Assembly: GCA_024291935.2 (NCBI GenBank)
Contig: CM044318.1
Span: 83,152,001-83,216,000 of the forward strand
DNA from: Okapia johnstoni
Lineage: Eukaryota; Chordata; Mammalia; Artiodactyla; Giraffidae
Length of the DNA stretch: 64,000 nucleotides
Reading direction: 5' to 3'
Positions 1 through 11,924 of the stretch are shown one piece after another (position 1 is the first letter of the stretch; each line of letters starts with the position of its first letter). The position numbers were made by a program, and so were the translations under genes. The notes below the pieces were generated by a model, which ran no database searches, was not told where the DNA came from, and saw only the letters and a list, made by a program, of their open reading frames with translations.

Positions 1-1320
1 TATAGAGCTGCTGCTGCAGATGCCAAAAGACTGGTTGGACTTGGGCTAAAACAGTTGCTGTGTGTGATGGTTCGGAACTGGTGAGCAAGATGTGTCTTGG
101 GCATAGGAGCATCTTAACATTAGATGGGATGCTTCTGTTTCCCCTATAGATCCCTTTTGCCGATTTTAGGTGGAAGCGGGGTGTTAGAGATGGAAATTGT
201 CCATATTTAGTATTTGGTAGTATGTCATTAGGGAAGGGATTGTGCAAAAGGAAATACCCGGGACTTGTTGCCCACTTACCTGCCGTCAGGTATGGAGGCT
301 GAGCAGAGACAGAGCTTGTGTCCAGCACCCTGGGCTGTTCATGGGGTTCCTCGCTGTGTTGGTCTGAGGTGGGGCATTGGAGACATTCTAGCCACTAGAT
401 TTTGGGCGAATTCGTTTAGGTCTTTGAGCCTAGTCTCCTCAACTGTAGAGGAGGTAAGTGTGAGGATTAGAGGTCAAGTGTTTCTTGAAACACTGTCTAC
501 AGACACCAGCATGAGGTGGCTAAACCGGCGCCACGTTATTACTGCTTCCTTATTTGGGGGCCGGGCCGCTGACATGAGGCTGCAGAACAGTGCTGCCCAG
601 TGTGGTCACCCTGTCCCAGGTGGCTATTTTGGCCTAAATGCATGAAATCAAAGTAAAAATTCAGTTCCTCCATCACACTTGCCATGTTTCACCTGCTGCT
701 TGTGATAGAACATTTCAATTTGGAATTCCCTGGTGGTCCAGTGGTTAAGAATCTGCCTGCCAATGCAGTGGACACGGGTTTGATCCCTGGTCTGGGAAGA
801 TCCCACATGTTGCAGAGCAACTAAGCCCATGAGCCACAAGGACTGAGGCCACACTCTAGAGCCCCCGCTCTGCTGTAAGGGAAGCCAACGCAATCCTGAG
901 CACTGCAACTAGACAGTAGCCTCTGCTCACCGCAGCTAGTGAAAGCCTGCAGGCATCAGTGATGACCCAGCACAGCTGAAAGTAAGATAAGGAAATCAAT
1001 AAGTACATAAAAATAGAGTATTTCCTCATCTGACAAAGTTCTGTTGGAGAAAAGAAGCTTAGTTGGTGCCAATTGGTTAATAGAGGAATTTGTTAAATGG
1101 AGCTTTGCTATTTAAGCCCCAGCCCTATTTGGCCAGTTATTTTTCAGGTAACTTAATTGGTCTTTCAAACGTGGAAATCCTTTAAACTTGAATATAAAAA
1201 AAAAGTCCACCAGTCGGTTCAAGCTTCTTGTTGGTCAGAAGACATTCTGAAGTTCTTTTGTTTGTTTTCTGTAATGGCAACCTTTAAGCGCAACCGTCTC
1301 TCTTTTTTTCTTGTCTCCAG
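1..1320 (+). other. DOCK1: Intron preceding window exon 1 (3' part)
   Basis: This is the 3' part of an intron whose 5' end is outside the window. It ends in a polypyrimidine tract and TTGTCTCCAG acceptor at 1320. A CHR-type SINE lies at about 723-1017. I see nothing else recognisable, and the small open frames here have no coding features. Confidence 0.8.
723..1017 (+). repeat. CHR-type tRNA-derived SINE
   Basis: The element starts with GGAATTCCCTGGTGGTCCAG, continues with the tRNA-like B-box region (GGTTTGATCCCTGG), and ends in an A-rich tail (AATCAATAAGTACATAAAAA). This layout is typical of the cetartiodactyl tRNA-Glu SINEs of the CHR group. It lies in the same orientation as the host gene and is moderately diverged. 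Confidence 0.75.
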
Positions 1321-1393
1321 TGATGGATGTGACGGATATAATCAATGGAAAAGTGGATGATGAAGACAAGCAGCACTTCATCCCCTTTCAGCC
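1321..1393 (+). CDS. DOCK1: DOCK1 window exon 1
   Basis: This 73-nt exon sits between acceptor TTGTCTCCAG and donor GTAAGT. It begins with the last two bases of a codon, then encodes 23 residues starting MDVTDIINGK and ending HFIPFQ, and leaves CC, which completes a proline with the first base of exon 2. By family position it lies in the linker and helical segment between the N-terminal SH3 domain and DHR-1, roughly residue 330-352 of the human protein. The acidic stretch VDDEDKQ is visible in the middle. No alternative reading frame explains both splice sites, and the join to exon 2 is exact. Confidence 0.93.
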
Positions 1394-4300
1394 GTAAGTA
1401 CGGGGCCAACCAAGTGCTTAATCCCGTAGAGGATGGGAAATGTGTGTTTGTAATAGTTATCTTTATAGTTCAGTTTGCAAAGTCAGCAGGAATAGGAATT
1501 GGTTATTTTACAATAACGAGACATCTTAGTTGCTGCTCTGGTGCAGGGCGTTTTTGTAGCCATAAGACACCTGGGTCAGAGTTTATGGTCTTGAAGTAGA
1601 AGGTTTTAGGTGTGATCCCTGACTTGGCTTATCACGTAGGACGTGCAGAGTTACCGTTCCTCTCTGCACTTGAACATCTCTTTACATCACTGATGATCTG
1701 AAAGTATTCACATTTTCAAAATACAGTACTTCAAATTCATCACCATACATTGCTGTCTTCCAAATAAAAAAGCCAAACAAAAGAAGACTGAATTCTTTTG
1801 TAAAGCAAGAAATAATCCTGGTGATTTTTCTGTCCCTGGGTTGCTGCAAGTGGACGCTGCCTGTGCTTGTGTCTAGGGTTTGTCTAGTTCTGACCTGAAG
1901 TCTCTCGAGAGGTGTGGCGAGCTTGGAAAGCACTCCGGGGAGGTTCATTAAATTGATTCTCCGATTTGAAGGCAGTTCCCGTGGAAAAGGTTGAAAGGAT
2001 TGGTGTTATTTCCCTGGAAATTAAAGCCAGAGAGGGCACTTGGCTCACGGTCTGTCGTCCCTCCAAGGGCACTTCTCCGCCTCACACAGAGGTGGGGAGA
2101 GCGGAGGAGGCCTTAGAGCACTTTGGGTTAGCTGCGAGAGGAGGCTGCCTCCTGGCAGCGTGAAAGCTTAGAGGAGCGAATGATAAATCGAGTTAGAATG
2201 ACCTGTCGTAGTGCCCCGCGTTCTTGTCTTTTCTCCTCATTTCTTGTTTCTACTTGATTCCGCGCTTGGGAGAAATTTTATTTTAGGCAGTTTTGGTTGT
2301 TTTTAGGCGCTGACCAAGGGAGTTTGGAGCTCCCTGAGGCTGGTGGGTGGTGGGAGGAATCCTGTCCTGGGGGTGGGTGGGAGGGCAGGAGGTAGGAGGT
2401 GGTTTCCCTTTGCATCCTGTCTTTGCAGGATGAACCACACTCTTAGTCCCAGGCTGGAGAAGCATGTGTTCCAGGTGGAATAGAGTGGTTCCTTTGCAGG
2501 CAGGTGATCTGTTCAGACAGCATCCCCAGGCCTGGCACAGTAGGAATTTAGAATAACAGAAAACCATCAGTGTGCTCTAAATTGGGGTTCACATTTGTGT
2601 ATTTCACCCCACAACTGGAGGCAAAGGATTGTCCTGGCTTCATTGCTTTAGAGCCATTCTTCTGTGCAACACTGTAACCACCAGCTACATGTAACCATTT
2701 GAATTCATGAAAATTAACTGAAATCAGATATTTCCTGCCTCCATCACAGTGGGCCCCTTTAAAGCCTTCAGGACCACAAGTGCCCAGTGGCTGCCAGATG
2801 GGTCAGTGCTGATGGAGAACGTTCCTCTCATCACGGAATGTTCTGTTGGGTGATGATATTAATACTTTGGAATCACAGCCAGTGATGAGAGTTACAGAGG
2901 GAGCTCGGTTCTACAGAATCTGGAAGTTTGATCAGTGGACAAGAGGAACATCATCTTGGAATATAAGCCGATACCGTGATAACAAATAAAACACACCAGT
3001 ATAAAATGAAAATATTAAGTCGCCCACGAGAAAAAAAGTGCAGCCCAGTGCTGTTTAGAACGCCATTTAGATATTAGACCTCAGTCTCTTCATGTCCAGA
3101 GGAACCACTGCGTTAAAATTACCTGTTGCCTACTAGTGTCTTCCGGGAAAAGTCAAAGAAAAAATCTCTTTTGAGTTATGGTTTGAAAAGAGAGGGGGTT
3201 GTTCGTTTTAGACTCACTAATCTAAATTTCACTGGGACATGTCATGACCTCCTTGAGATGGCAGGTTGCTGCCGTCTTTTTCTGTCTTGTAGTGAAGTGT
3301 CCAAAAAATTACATGTTCAACTCGCGTTGTAGTTTGTGACTTCTTGCTCCATTAAAGGAAGACTGATATCCAGATTCATATGTTCAGTGTCAGAAACAAA
3401 AGAGAAGCATGATTTTAATAGCAAAATAAGCAGTGAAAGTAGTTCTCTGGGAAATGCCATGCTAATGAAACCCATTTTTTGCTCCATTAAAACTGATTTA
3501 TTATATCACAGGGTAAGTTCTAGGGGAGGAATCATAGTGTACATTTCTCTCTCTCTCTGTCTTTTTTAACTTGGGGAAGTAAATGAAAACAGCCCTCAGC
3601 TCCCTTGAGTCATGTGGGCTCACGGGATAAATAACACTTGTCCTTGTTTCTGGAAATCGTTTTAAACATTACACACTTACCTTCTTGCTCACTGCATGTT
3701 GTGCTTGGCTGTGCTACATGGTATTTCTCTTTGCCCATGTCGCCTGTTTGTATTTATTTTTTCATTCCTGGTACACCTTCTGTAAAAAGCTCCTGATCCA
3801 TAAGTCCCCCTAACACTGATGATTTATATTCATAATTGTGTCACAGTTTTAACTCTTCAGACATGGTTGCTGTGTTCTCTGAAGATTATGCCATTGTTTT
3901 CACATTTAATTATTTTAGGCTACGTTGAGTACATAGTCTGATGGAGCAGAGTGTGTACTCAAGCTTCCCAAGCAGTTGGGTCCTTGGGATCTTTTTTTTT
4001 CATCTTGATTTTGCTTTTCCCTTCAAAGCACCCACTGCTTGACCTATGCTATATGGTCAGGAATTGCTGAAATAGAAGAAATGGTCATAAACATCCCTTG
4101 GGATCAAATGCAGTTCAATCATGTTACTTTCAGATCAGTTCCCTTTTTGTAAATTGTCTGATAGACATGGAGTGTAGCTCGGGTGCACCTTTATTTCCTG
4201 GGGATAGAGTCGACCTTGTTTGCTTTGCTTCTCTTGTGTGGTTCAGCATTTTCCTGATCGATGCTCTTCCCTGTCTCTCTTGTCACCTATCCTGTCCTTT

Positions 4301-4495
4301 GTCGTGCGTTGACTCATGACGACTCTCTGTCACACTTGGTGATGATGATCTCTTGTGTTCCCTTGTTACCGTCACCTCTGGGTCCCTGTGCCCCTTTGTC
4401 TCCTGTGGTCTTGGTCGTCCCGTGCCCTCCAGGCTCACGTTGGACGACGCCATTCGACACAAGCCGCTGAACATGTCATCCCGTTTTTCACCCAG
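1394..4495 (+). other. DOCK1: Intron 1-2 (3,102 bp)
   Basis: This GT-AG intron has a GTAAGT donor. I recognise no transposable element in it with confidence. The stretch at about 4200-4480 upstream of exon 2 is rich in C and T on this strand and probably includes the polypyrimidine region. A short CT run occurs near 3544-3561. Confidence 0.75.
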
Positions 4496-4575
4496 GGTGG
4501 CAGGGGAGAATGACTTCCTTCAGACTGTTATAAACAAAGTCATTGCTGCCAAAGAAGTCAACCACAAGGGCCAGG
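4496..4575 (+). CDS. DOCK1: DOCK1 window exon 2
   Basis: This 80-nt exon follows TTTTCACCCAG and ends before GTACGT. Its first base completes the proline begun in exon 1. It then encodes 26 residues from VAGENDFLQTVINK to EVNHKGQ, and its last G starts a glycine finished by exon 3. It belongs to the helical segment ahead of DHR-1. A second AG eight bases into the exon (at 4502-4503) would shift the frame, so the first AG is taken as the true acceptor. The exon is followed 80 bp later by an unusual GAT-rich tract. Confidence 0.94.
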
Positions 4576-4655
4576 GTACGTATTCTATGGTTTTGTTCCT
4601 CTAAGTGTCCATTTGCATGAGCCTGGGAATATACTGTGTGGTTTGAATTTTAGTT

Positions 4656-4980
4656 TGATGATGATCATGACATTGGTGATGATGGTGATAATCGTGATAT
4701 TGATGATGACGATAATAATGGTGGTGGATGAAAACGATGATGGTGATGTTGACAACAATGATCATGGTAACGGTAGTAATAATGGTGATGATGATCACGA
4801 TGATATGCTGGTGACGACAGTCATGATGATAACAATGATACTGATAATGATATTGATGATGATGGTAATGGTGATAACAGCCTTGTTGATGATGGTGATG
4901 ATGACGATGATAACAAAGATGACAATGATGACTACAAAGATACTGATGGTGATGCTGCTGACACTGATAATGGTGGTGTG
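4656..4980 (+). repeat. Imperfect GAT/ATG-rich low-complexity tract
   Basis: About 325 bp are made almost entirely of GAT, GGT, AAT and GAC triplet variants (GATGATGATGGTGATAATC type), very poor in C on this strand. It starts about 80 bp after the exon 2 donor. The triplet character creates a long open frame coding mostly Met, Ile and Val, which is a by-product and not a gene. It is probably a decayed trinucleotide microsatellite. Confidence 0.85.
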
Positions 4981-5984
4981 TTGGGTAATGGTGTTTACTC
5001 GTTGTCCCTGATGTACGTACAGCCTGTGAGATTTTCCTTACTGGTCATCTTTGTAAGCACTACTGAGAACCAAGCTCCTGGATGAGAGAACACTGACTAG
5101 GATACAAATACTAGGATACTAGTATTAAATGCTTGGAAAGAGCCCGGAGTTGTGGGCCTGGAAGCAACTCCTTTGTTTGTCTTCCTCAGACTTCTCCAGC
5201 CATCTCCGCTATACTAAACACTTGAGTGACTTCAGCAGAGAATGAAATAGCTATCCCCTGCCTGTGATTTCACCGTGCTGTTGAGAGACACACAGACATT
5301 GAACACAGCCCACCTCCCCGTGCGCTGTCCTTCTCGCTGCTTTTTCCTCACCCGTGTTGTGAGCTAAGCACTGCCACGTTGTTTGGCAGGGCTTCCCCAC
5401 TCCATACCCCTGAGAAAGTGGTTCCATTTTGCAGACCAGTTCCCCTTAAGCTGGGTAATTGAGGGGATTTCTCCTTCCTCGCTCGCCTGGCCTGCAGTCA
5501 TCGTTTTTAATCCCACACTGACAAGTTTCCCAGTGGCTGACCTTCTGTTGGCAGAGGCTCTGAATCAATCACCTTGGGCTGGTGACAGCTGGCACTCGCC
5601 TGGCCAGGAGGGCTGCTGGAAAACAAGTGTTTGCTGAGGCCCTGCCTGCAGCTGGAGGGGAAGTCACCTTCAGAGTCGCCCAGGCCTGAGACTGGTGGGA
5701 CAATCCACGTGTTAGTCCTTGATTAGATGCAGGCTTGCCATGAACTCAGTGGAGCTCAGCTAAATGGACCTGTTTCATCATCTGGTTACCTTACATCACT
5801 AGACTTTTAAGAAACAATTATCTTGATTCTTTTACCATTGTTCTGAGGGAGAGTGTGAATGGAGTCTGAAGAATGTTCTGCAGGAATTAGCCACTCCTGT
5901 CCCTCTGGGGGACTTTCTTTTGGTTTGAACCACCGCCCACACCCCACCCGCTGAAAACAACAAAACAAAAACCTTAGCCCAAAA

Positions 5985-6130
5985 CATTAATGAGCCATGA
6001 GACAGAGCAATTTTCAGCTGACCCAGGACCCCTCTTCTCATCAATTACCAGCCCTCCCAATTTGCGCTTTAATTGAAAACCACGGGGAGATCCAATTAAA
6101 GCTATTTGATTGGAGTCACTCTGGGATGGG
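5985..6130. promoter_or_regulatory. Possible conserved enhancer-like block with TAAT motifs
   Basis: Within 150 bp there are several homeodomain-type cores: ATTAATGA, ATCAATTACC, GCTTTAATTG and CAATTAAAGC. The last two (6066-6075 and 6093-6102) form a perfect 10-bp inverted pair. No repeat element is recognisable here, while the flanks are GC-richer. The enhancer role is inferred from motif density only. Confidence 0.3.
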
Positions 6131-6879
6131 GTCCCCAGGCCTCTGGCTCCTCTTGCAGTGTCATCAGAGTTTGATCCACTTTTATTACAGCGTCACCTGG
6201 GGAAACTGGAGACTGGCAGCTGGTCTGGAACTTGCTTAAAAAGAGGACCCAAGCCCCGCCTCTGTCAGTCTCCCTGTTACTGTGGCCAAAATCTGTGTCT
6301 CAGAGATGGGCTGAGGCCAGGGTCCCCGATTCCTTGAACTCCTCGGGGAGGAGGGGTGCTTTCAGGTCATGGTAAGAGCTAAGGGACAAGGACTGACTGC
6401 TTTCACACGGACCACTGTGGCCTCCTGAACCAAAGTGACCTTGGGCCATGTCACTAGCTCATGTTGGCCTTGAAAAAGAAGTGATGGAGTGACATTTTTC
6501 TGGGGCTCACTCTCAGGCCTATTTCAGTGCTTTCCAGGGAGACCTGGGCAGGGCCCATTAAGTGCAGCACAGAGCAAGCTGCGGGGTCTCTGGGATTTTG
6601 TCCAGCGGAGCTTCTATTCCCATCAGTGGTGACCCCTCAAGTCACAGACAAGTGCATGGAGCCATGGAAGGGACTTGGAGAAACATGACCTGTCTCTTTT
6701 GTACTGGCCTCCAGGCTTTGGCCTAGTTTAGGTTTGCATCTACATCTTTACTTTTCACAGTAGACAACATCTTTTATATTTAGCCCAAGTTATCTAAACT
6801 CGGGACCCCGAGGTGCCGGGTATTTTACCTGGACATTGAATCCTCACGTACATCCAGCCATCTACTCCTGTTGTTAGAA

Positions 6880-7050
6880 ATACGTGCATATGTGCCTGCT
6901 AAGTCGCTTCACTTGTGTCCAACTCTGTGATGCCGTGGACTGTAGCCCACCAAGCTCCTCTGACCATGGGATTCTCCAGGCAAGAACCGTGGAGTGGGTT
7001 GCTGTGCCCTCCTGCAGGGGATCTTCCCAACCTAGGGATCGACTGCTGTT
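6880..7050 (-). repeat. Bov-tA/BovB-derived fragment
   Basis: Read on the minus strand, this is the BovA part of a Bov-tA SINE. On the plus strand the tell-tale blocks are TGTAGCCCACCAAGCTCCTC, GGGATTCTCCAGGCAAGAA and GGGATCTTCCCAACC. It is truncated before the tRNA part. Confidence 0.8.
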
Positions 7051-8154
7051 TGAAATGCAGCATATGCTAGTTCCCTTTGTGTTTAGTTACTCTGGTTAAG
7101 CAAAAGTCAACCTGAAATGCACTTTTCCTTTGAAAATTGGCCTCATTTCCTCCTCTGAGGAAGTGTTTTAAGCCTAGCATAAACAGGAAAAATTAATCTC
7201 TGTGTTTAAATTATAACAAGCGGTGTCACCTAGTTACCGGTTTATCAATGAGTTGAGCAAGCTGGTACTGATGTGATCTTCTGATGGGCGGGGGGGAGGG
7301 GGATGGTGGTGTCCCGCAGAGCTGAGCAAGCAGGCCAGGCCCCCCGAGGGCTCAAGGATGGGGAAACCCTGCCCTGCCTGCTGAGAGTGACCCCTCGACC
7401 CCTACCAGGACAGCATGTCCTTGAAAACAGCTCACAGAGGCACTGCGTTGTCTCTTGCCTTTGACTTTGTTAAGTGTCGGCTTTCTCCCCTTTCATTGTC
7501 TGATTGCTGCTCCAGGAGTATTTTATACAAAACGCGTCAGCTTTGCAGAGGGAGCGAGGGCGGGCGGGCAGGGCTCACAGGGTCACTGGGCTCTCTCCTG
7601 GGCATCCTCGCGTCTTGTTTCGAGGGCTTGGAAGTCCTTGTTTCCCCCTTGGAGAAGGGGGTGGGTGGCATCAGTCCCCCCTTTGTGGTGGCATTGTGAA
7701 ACAGGGACGGGCCGCCCTGGCTGCCACCTTCCCAGTCGTGTGGGTGGTCCACTGGTGGCCCGCAGCCCTGTGCTCCCTGGTGTCCATGGATTCCCTTCTC
7801 AAGAGCACGAGAGGACTGGGTATTTTCGTGGATTCATGAAGTTGCCTATGTATTTCCCGAATCCTCCTCTGCTATCATCCTTTTTGGGAGAATGGGAAAT
7901 GATAGCCTTCTCAATCCCCTCCCAGCAAAATGATACCTTCTGATTTATCTTCAACATATTATCAACTCTAAAGAGTCATCGGGCCAGGGCAAGGGTAGCA
8001 TGTAAGTGCTGTCATGTCCTTAGGGTGCTTTGATGTGGGATTTGTGTCCCAGGTGGTCAGATGCTGGTACCTCCCCCGTGCCAGGCTCCTCTTCCCTGGC
8101 CCCTGTCCTTTTTGTCATCCACCGCTATTTTCTCTTAAGGCGTTGCATTGTGAT

Positions 8155-8352
8155 TAAAGATGCTGGGAAAGATTGAGGGCAGGAGGAGGAGGGGACGACA
8201 GAGGTTGAGATGGCTGGATGGCATCACCAACTCAATGGACATGGGTTTGGGTGGACTCTGGGAGTTGGTGATGGACAGGGAGGCCTGGTGTGCTGCGGTT
8301 CATGGGGTTGCAAAGAATCGGACATGACTGAGTGACTGAACTGAACTGAACT
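8155..8352 (+). repeat. BovB LINE 3' end
   Basis: The sense-strand 3' terminus of a BovB retrotransposon runs from GATGCTGGGAAAGATTGAGG through GGTGATGGACAGGGAGGCC to the typical pentanucleotide tail ACTGAACTGAACTG. BovB is an RTE-class LINE that entered ruminants by horizontal transfer. Only the last 200 bp are present, a usual 5' truncation. It ends about 115 bp before exon 3. Confidence 0.9.
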
Positions 8353-8466
8353 GTGAATTAAAAACTGCTCATTCATTGAAATGGATTTTGTGAAGACTTC
8401 TAAAAACGTACAAGATGTGAAGATGTACGAGATATAGCATGACTCACGCATCTGTTGCTTTTCTAG

Positions 8467-8592
8467 GTTTGTGGGTAACGTTGAAATTACTTCCTGGAGA
8501 TATCCATCAAATTAGAAAAGAGTTTCCTCATTTGGTGGACAGGACCACAGCAGTGGCTCGGAAGACGGGCTTCCCAGAGATCATCATGCCTG
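8467..8592 (+). CDS. DOCK1: DOCK1 window exon 3
   Basis: This 126-nt exon lies between acceptor GCTTTTCTAG and donor GTAAGA. Together with the last G of exon 2 its first two bases make glycine. It then encodes 41 residues, [19 protein letters not shown] through GFPEIIMP, and its last base starts the glycine completed in exon 4. The segment leads directly into DHR-1, and the basic stretch [10 protein letters not shown] precedes the first beta strand of that domain. A BovB tail ends about 115 bp upstream and does not touch the splice site. Confidence 0.95.
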
Positions 8593-9479
8593 GTAAGAAA
8601 GGATGAATCCTTTGGTCCTTCTGTGCATGTGTTGGATACAGCTGCATTGGGAGTGTTTGTGTAGCTTGTCACAAAGAGAGATATGTGCATGGGAACTTAG
8701 GCAAGCAGAGAGTGGAGCGTGCAAAGCCCAGCGTGGTGGTGGGTCATTCCTGCAGACAGGACTGCGGTCAGAGTGACAGCTAACCAGGGATCAGGCCCAG
8801 GGGAGGAGTTCTCTCTTGGCTATATTAGTCATAATCTTGGAGCACTCGTGTGGAGCGACTCCTGGTGATACAGTAACAGGGACAACAGGACAGAATGAGC
8901 ATCGGACAAAGACCCAACCCTGAGACCTCCGGTGATTTCTGTCGCTGGCTGGGAAAACGCCACCACGATCACAAGCAAACCCACTGCTGTTCTGCGTTCG
9001 GTTGTCGCCCAAATCAAGATGCCTGCCATTTGTCTTCTGCCCGCCTTGTCTGGAAGGGAAGGATGGGTGTTTGACATCCCATTTACCCTGGCTGAAAGCA
9101 TGGAGAGTGTTTGGCTGGTGATACTTAGTGATGTGGTAGAGGGTGATCAGGCAGGGGACCTTTCGGAGAGCCTCTGCAGAATTCCCTTTTTGGCTCCAAG
9201 GAATGGACTGATGATGATGGTGGGGCAGGCTTACAGTGATGTCCCCGGGTCTGTCCTGTGATACCTAACAGCGTTTGAATTGTCCAGAACATGTTCACAA
9301 TGAAGGGAGTACAGTTTGTGTAAATATACCCTAATATGTTCCAAGTTTTGAAAATAGCCCTCTGGGTCGGTTATGGGTTAAAGGACTCTTTGCCACAGTG
9401 GTCCACCACCCTGAACCCCTCCCCCCCGACAGGCCTCAGCTGTGAGTGTGTAGGCTGGTGTCACACTCTTTGTTGTGTG

Positions 9480-9600
9480 TCTCACCTCTGCCCCTCCGTG
9501 GCCCTGGGCAAGTTACCCCATCTCTCTGAGCTGTGTTTCCGCCTCTCAGGCAGGAGAACAATAATGATTCCTACCTGGAGATCTGGTTGGAGTTAGGATG
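9480..9600. repeat. MIR-like SINE fragment
   Basis: The order GGCCCTGGGCAAGTTACCCC, CTCTCTGAGC, then ATAATGATTCCTACCT resembles the core of the old mammalian MIR SINE. The match is from memory of the consensus. Orientation and limits are approximate. Confidence 0.55.
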
Positions 9601-9678
9601 CTTTAGAGCTTAAGTATCAGAAAGCATGAGACCAACTCAAACAGCCTCACCCTAGGGTATTTGCCGGTCGTGTGACTG

Positions 9679-9833
9679 AGGAAGAGAGACAGAGTCTGCT
9701 GCCGGGTCAGCCTGGACCGCCAGCTGTGGTTCTCTGCACCGTCTCCTTTGCAACTTGAATTTATCCTCTGGGGAAGGGTCAGGGCGGCACCCATCTTCTT
9801 CCCAAATCCCAGTGTCCTGAAGCAGATGACATG
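9679..9833 (+). repeat. 155-bp duplicated segment, copy A
   Basis: This stretch recurs at 27438-27592 in the same orientation, without gaps and with five mismatches by eye (about 97% identity). It includes CAGCTGTGGTTCTCTGCACC and CCCAGTGTCCTGAAGCAGAT. It matches no repeat family I know. Flanking sequences of the two copies are unrelated and no target-site duplication is visible. Confidence 0.9.
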
Positions 9834-10610
9834 CTTTCCACCCAGTGCTTCCAAACAGGGAGACTGATCGTCATCTGAGCCGCCTGCTTAGGTCCCCTGG
9901 GGACCCTGACCAGTGACAGGTCGGGGTAGGGGCAGGTGCATGTCGGCCACTGGGACTTCTGGGAGGGGGCAGCTCCTCCCGAAGACAAGGGTTGAATGAG
10001 GGAGACAGGGACACTGTCTGGATGGACAGCTGATCAAAAGGAGGAAGGAGGAGCAGAAAGGGACAGCCGACATGAATAAACATATGGGTGAACATACGGG
10101 TTCCATACAGCCGATCGGGTGAACATACAGGTTCCATGAGGAAGCCTGTGATGTTTACACCTGGTTCCCACTCAGTGTGTGTTAGTTATCACGCCAGTAC
10201 CGCCCCCATCCAACCATGGTTAAGCTTATTAAACTGATAATGAGATCCCATATTAAGCTTAATCTGTGATATTTACAATATGACTTCAGTTTCCAAATAA
10301 TATTCATATTACTCATCAGATTCGATGTCATGAGATCTTGGGAAGCCTATGAATCTTTATCCCTGATATCTGTGGGACACTTTTTGGTTTGCAGATAATG
10401 TTGCCATTAATTACCTAGCTTGATCCTCAAAAGGATCTTGGAAGCCTACACATGGCTGTTGAACTAATTCCCATCATGATTAAGCCACAGCCTCAAGTCA
10501 CATGGCTAATGAACAGTGGAAATGAGGCCAAACCACCCTGTGGTCAGCGCTTGCTTGTGGCCCCTGGTGCAGGGCTTTGCTGTAGGTTCACAGGGAAGAG
10601 CTGGTCACTC

Positions 10611-11012
10611 AGGTCCTTCAAAGTTATCACTTTGTTTATTTTAGGGCATTTCAGGGACATGTTACCTCTGTCCCTCTGGGCGATTGTGGCTCATTGTCAA
10701 CACTGTTAAATTGATAGGAAAAGACATCTAACGTCGGCTAGATGGAGTGTTAGCCAGTCTCACCTGTATAGGAGGAAAGCGTGACACACAGCACGTTTAG
10801 AGACGATGGGACAGCTATTGCTTGTAGAAGTTGTCTGCTCTGTACACAGCTAACGAATTTGGACTTCTAGTGGACATACCGTTTACGTGGGGATTTGAGA
10901 TGCAGATTTATACATGAGGACAGCGTCGTTGACATCAGGAGCCCTTGTGTGCACAAGGGTGCTTCAGAGTTATCGCTTTGTTTATTTTAAGGGCATTTCA
11001 GGGGCATGTTCT
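10611..11012 (+). repeat. Local direct duplication of about 50 bp
   Basis: The segment around 10611-10663 (TTCAAAGTTATCACTTTG, then TTTATTTTAGGGCATTTCAG) recurs at about 10963-11012 with a few changes (TTCAGAGTTATCGCTTTG and a one-base insertion in the TTTTA run). The spacing is about 350 bp. The sequence in between is not obviously repeated. Confidence 0.7.
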
Positions 11013-11924
11013 TTCTACTCCCTCTATCTCTTCAAGTGATGGGAAACCTGGGAAACTTCTAGTTCACACTGGTTATGTCTCCCTTACGATTGACAGACTT
11101 AAAGAGTAAGTCTAAACCTCTCAGATAATCTCCTAATAGGTTTGTGGGGAAACTGTACAGCTGACCATTGTTCTGGCTTGTTCTGTGTGCTGAGTTGGCG
11201 CTTGGGGTTCCTGCAGTGAGCAAGCCTGGCTTGAGGGACTCACTTATGTTCTCTGGGGCTGAGGGATGCTGAGAGGCTGGGAGCATCTTACCCTTAGTGG
11301 GGGGTGTGTTCACTCAGATCCCTGCGTTAAGCCTGGTAGAACCTGTGCCATCCAGTCACACATGTGTTTATGGAGACACGCGTCTCCTTTGCACAGTGGG
11401 AGAGCTGGCCGTGCCACCATTGTCCCTGCTTCTCACACCTTCTCGTGGCCCGCTGGAAATCCCGGGGTCCTTAGGAAGGATCCTGGTGGGGAGCACAGTT
11501 GTCCCCTGAGCTAAGAAGGTGGCTGGAGGCTTGGCTGGGCTCCCTTAGTCTGCTTCCAGCTCCTTCCTCCCCAGAATGAGAGCCCGGGAGCCATGGCTAA
11601 GACACTCTCATGAGTGCCCATTAGGGATGCTGACCTCCTTATGGGATTTTACTTCTGGCCTGGAGCAAGAATCTCTAGGCTGATCGGAGGAGGAGACTCT
11701 GAGGTTCAGCCACCCTGCTCCCCAGCACATGCTGCTTCTCTGGCTGCTGAAGCCCTGTGTGAAGCTGTTGTAGCCCTTTTTCATGATGGCCTTGGTGCTC
11801 TGATAGAATTTTCAGGTGGAGAGATTGTGCAGACCACATGCCTTATAGGTAAGGTGGTTTAGTGGTGAGTAGCCCTGAAGGTTAAGCGACTTGTCTGAGG
11901 TCACACAGCAAGGAAATCAAATCT

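Larger units (their letters stand above)
4576..8466 (+). other. DOCK1: Intron 2-3 (3,891 bp)
   Basis: The contents in order are a GAT-rich tract (4656-4980), an AT-rich block with several homeodomain-like TAAT motifs (about 5985-6130), an antisense Bov-tA/BovB-derived piece (6880-7050), a G-run (7286-7302) and a BovB 3' end (8155-8352). The rest shows nothing I recognise. Confidence 0.75.

Noticed and set aside
4613..5011. A 132-codon open frame, mostly Met/Ile/Val
   Set aside because: It is a translation of the GAT-rich low-complexity tract and has no protein character.
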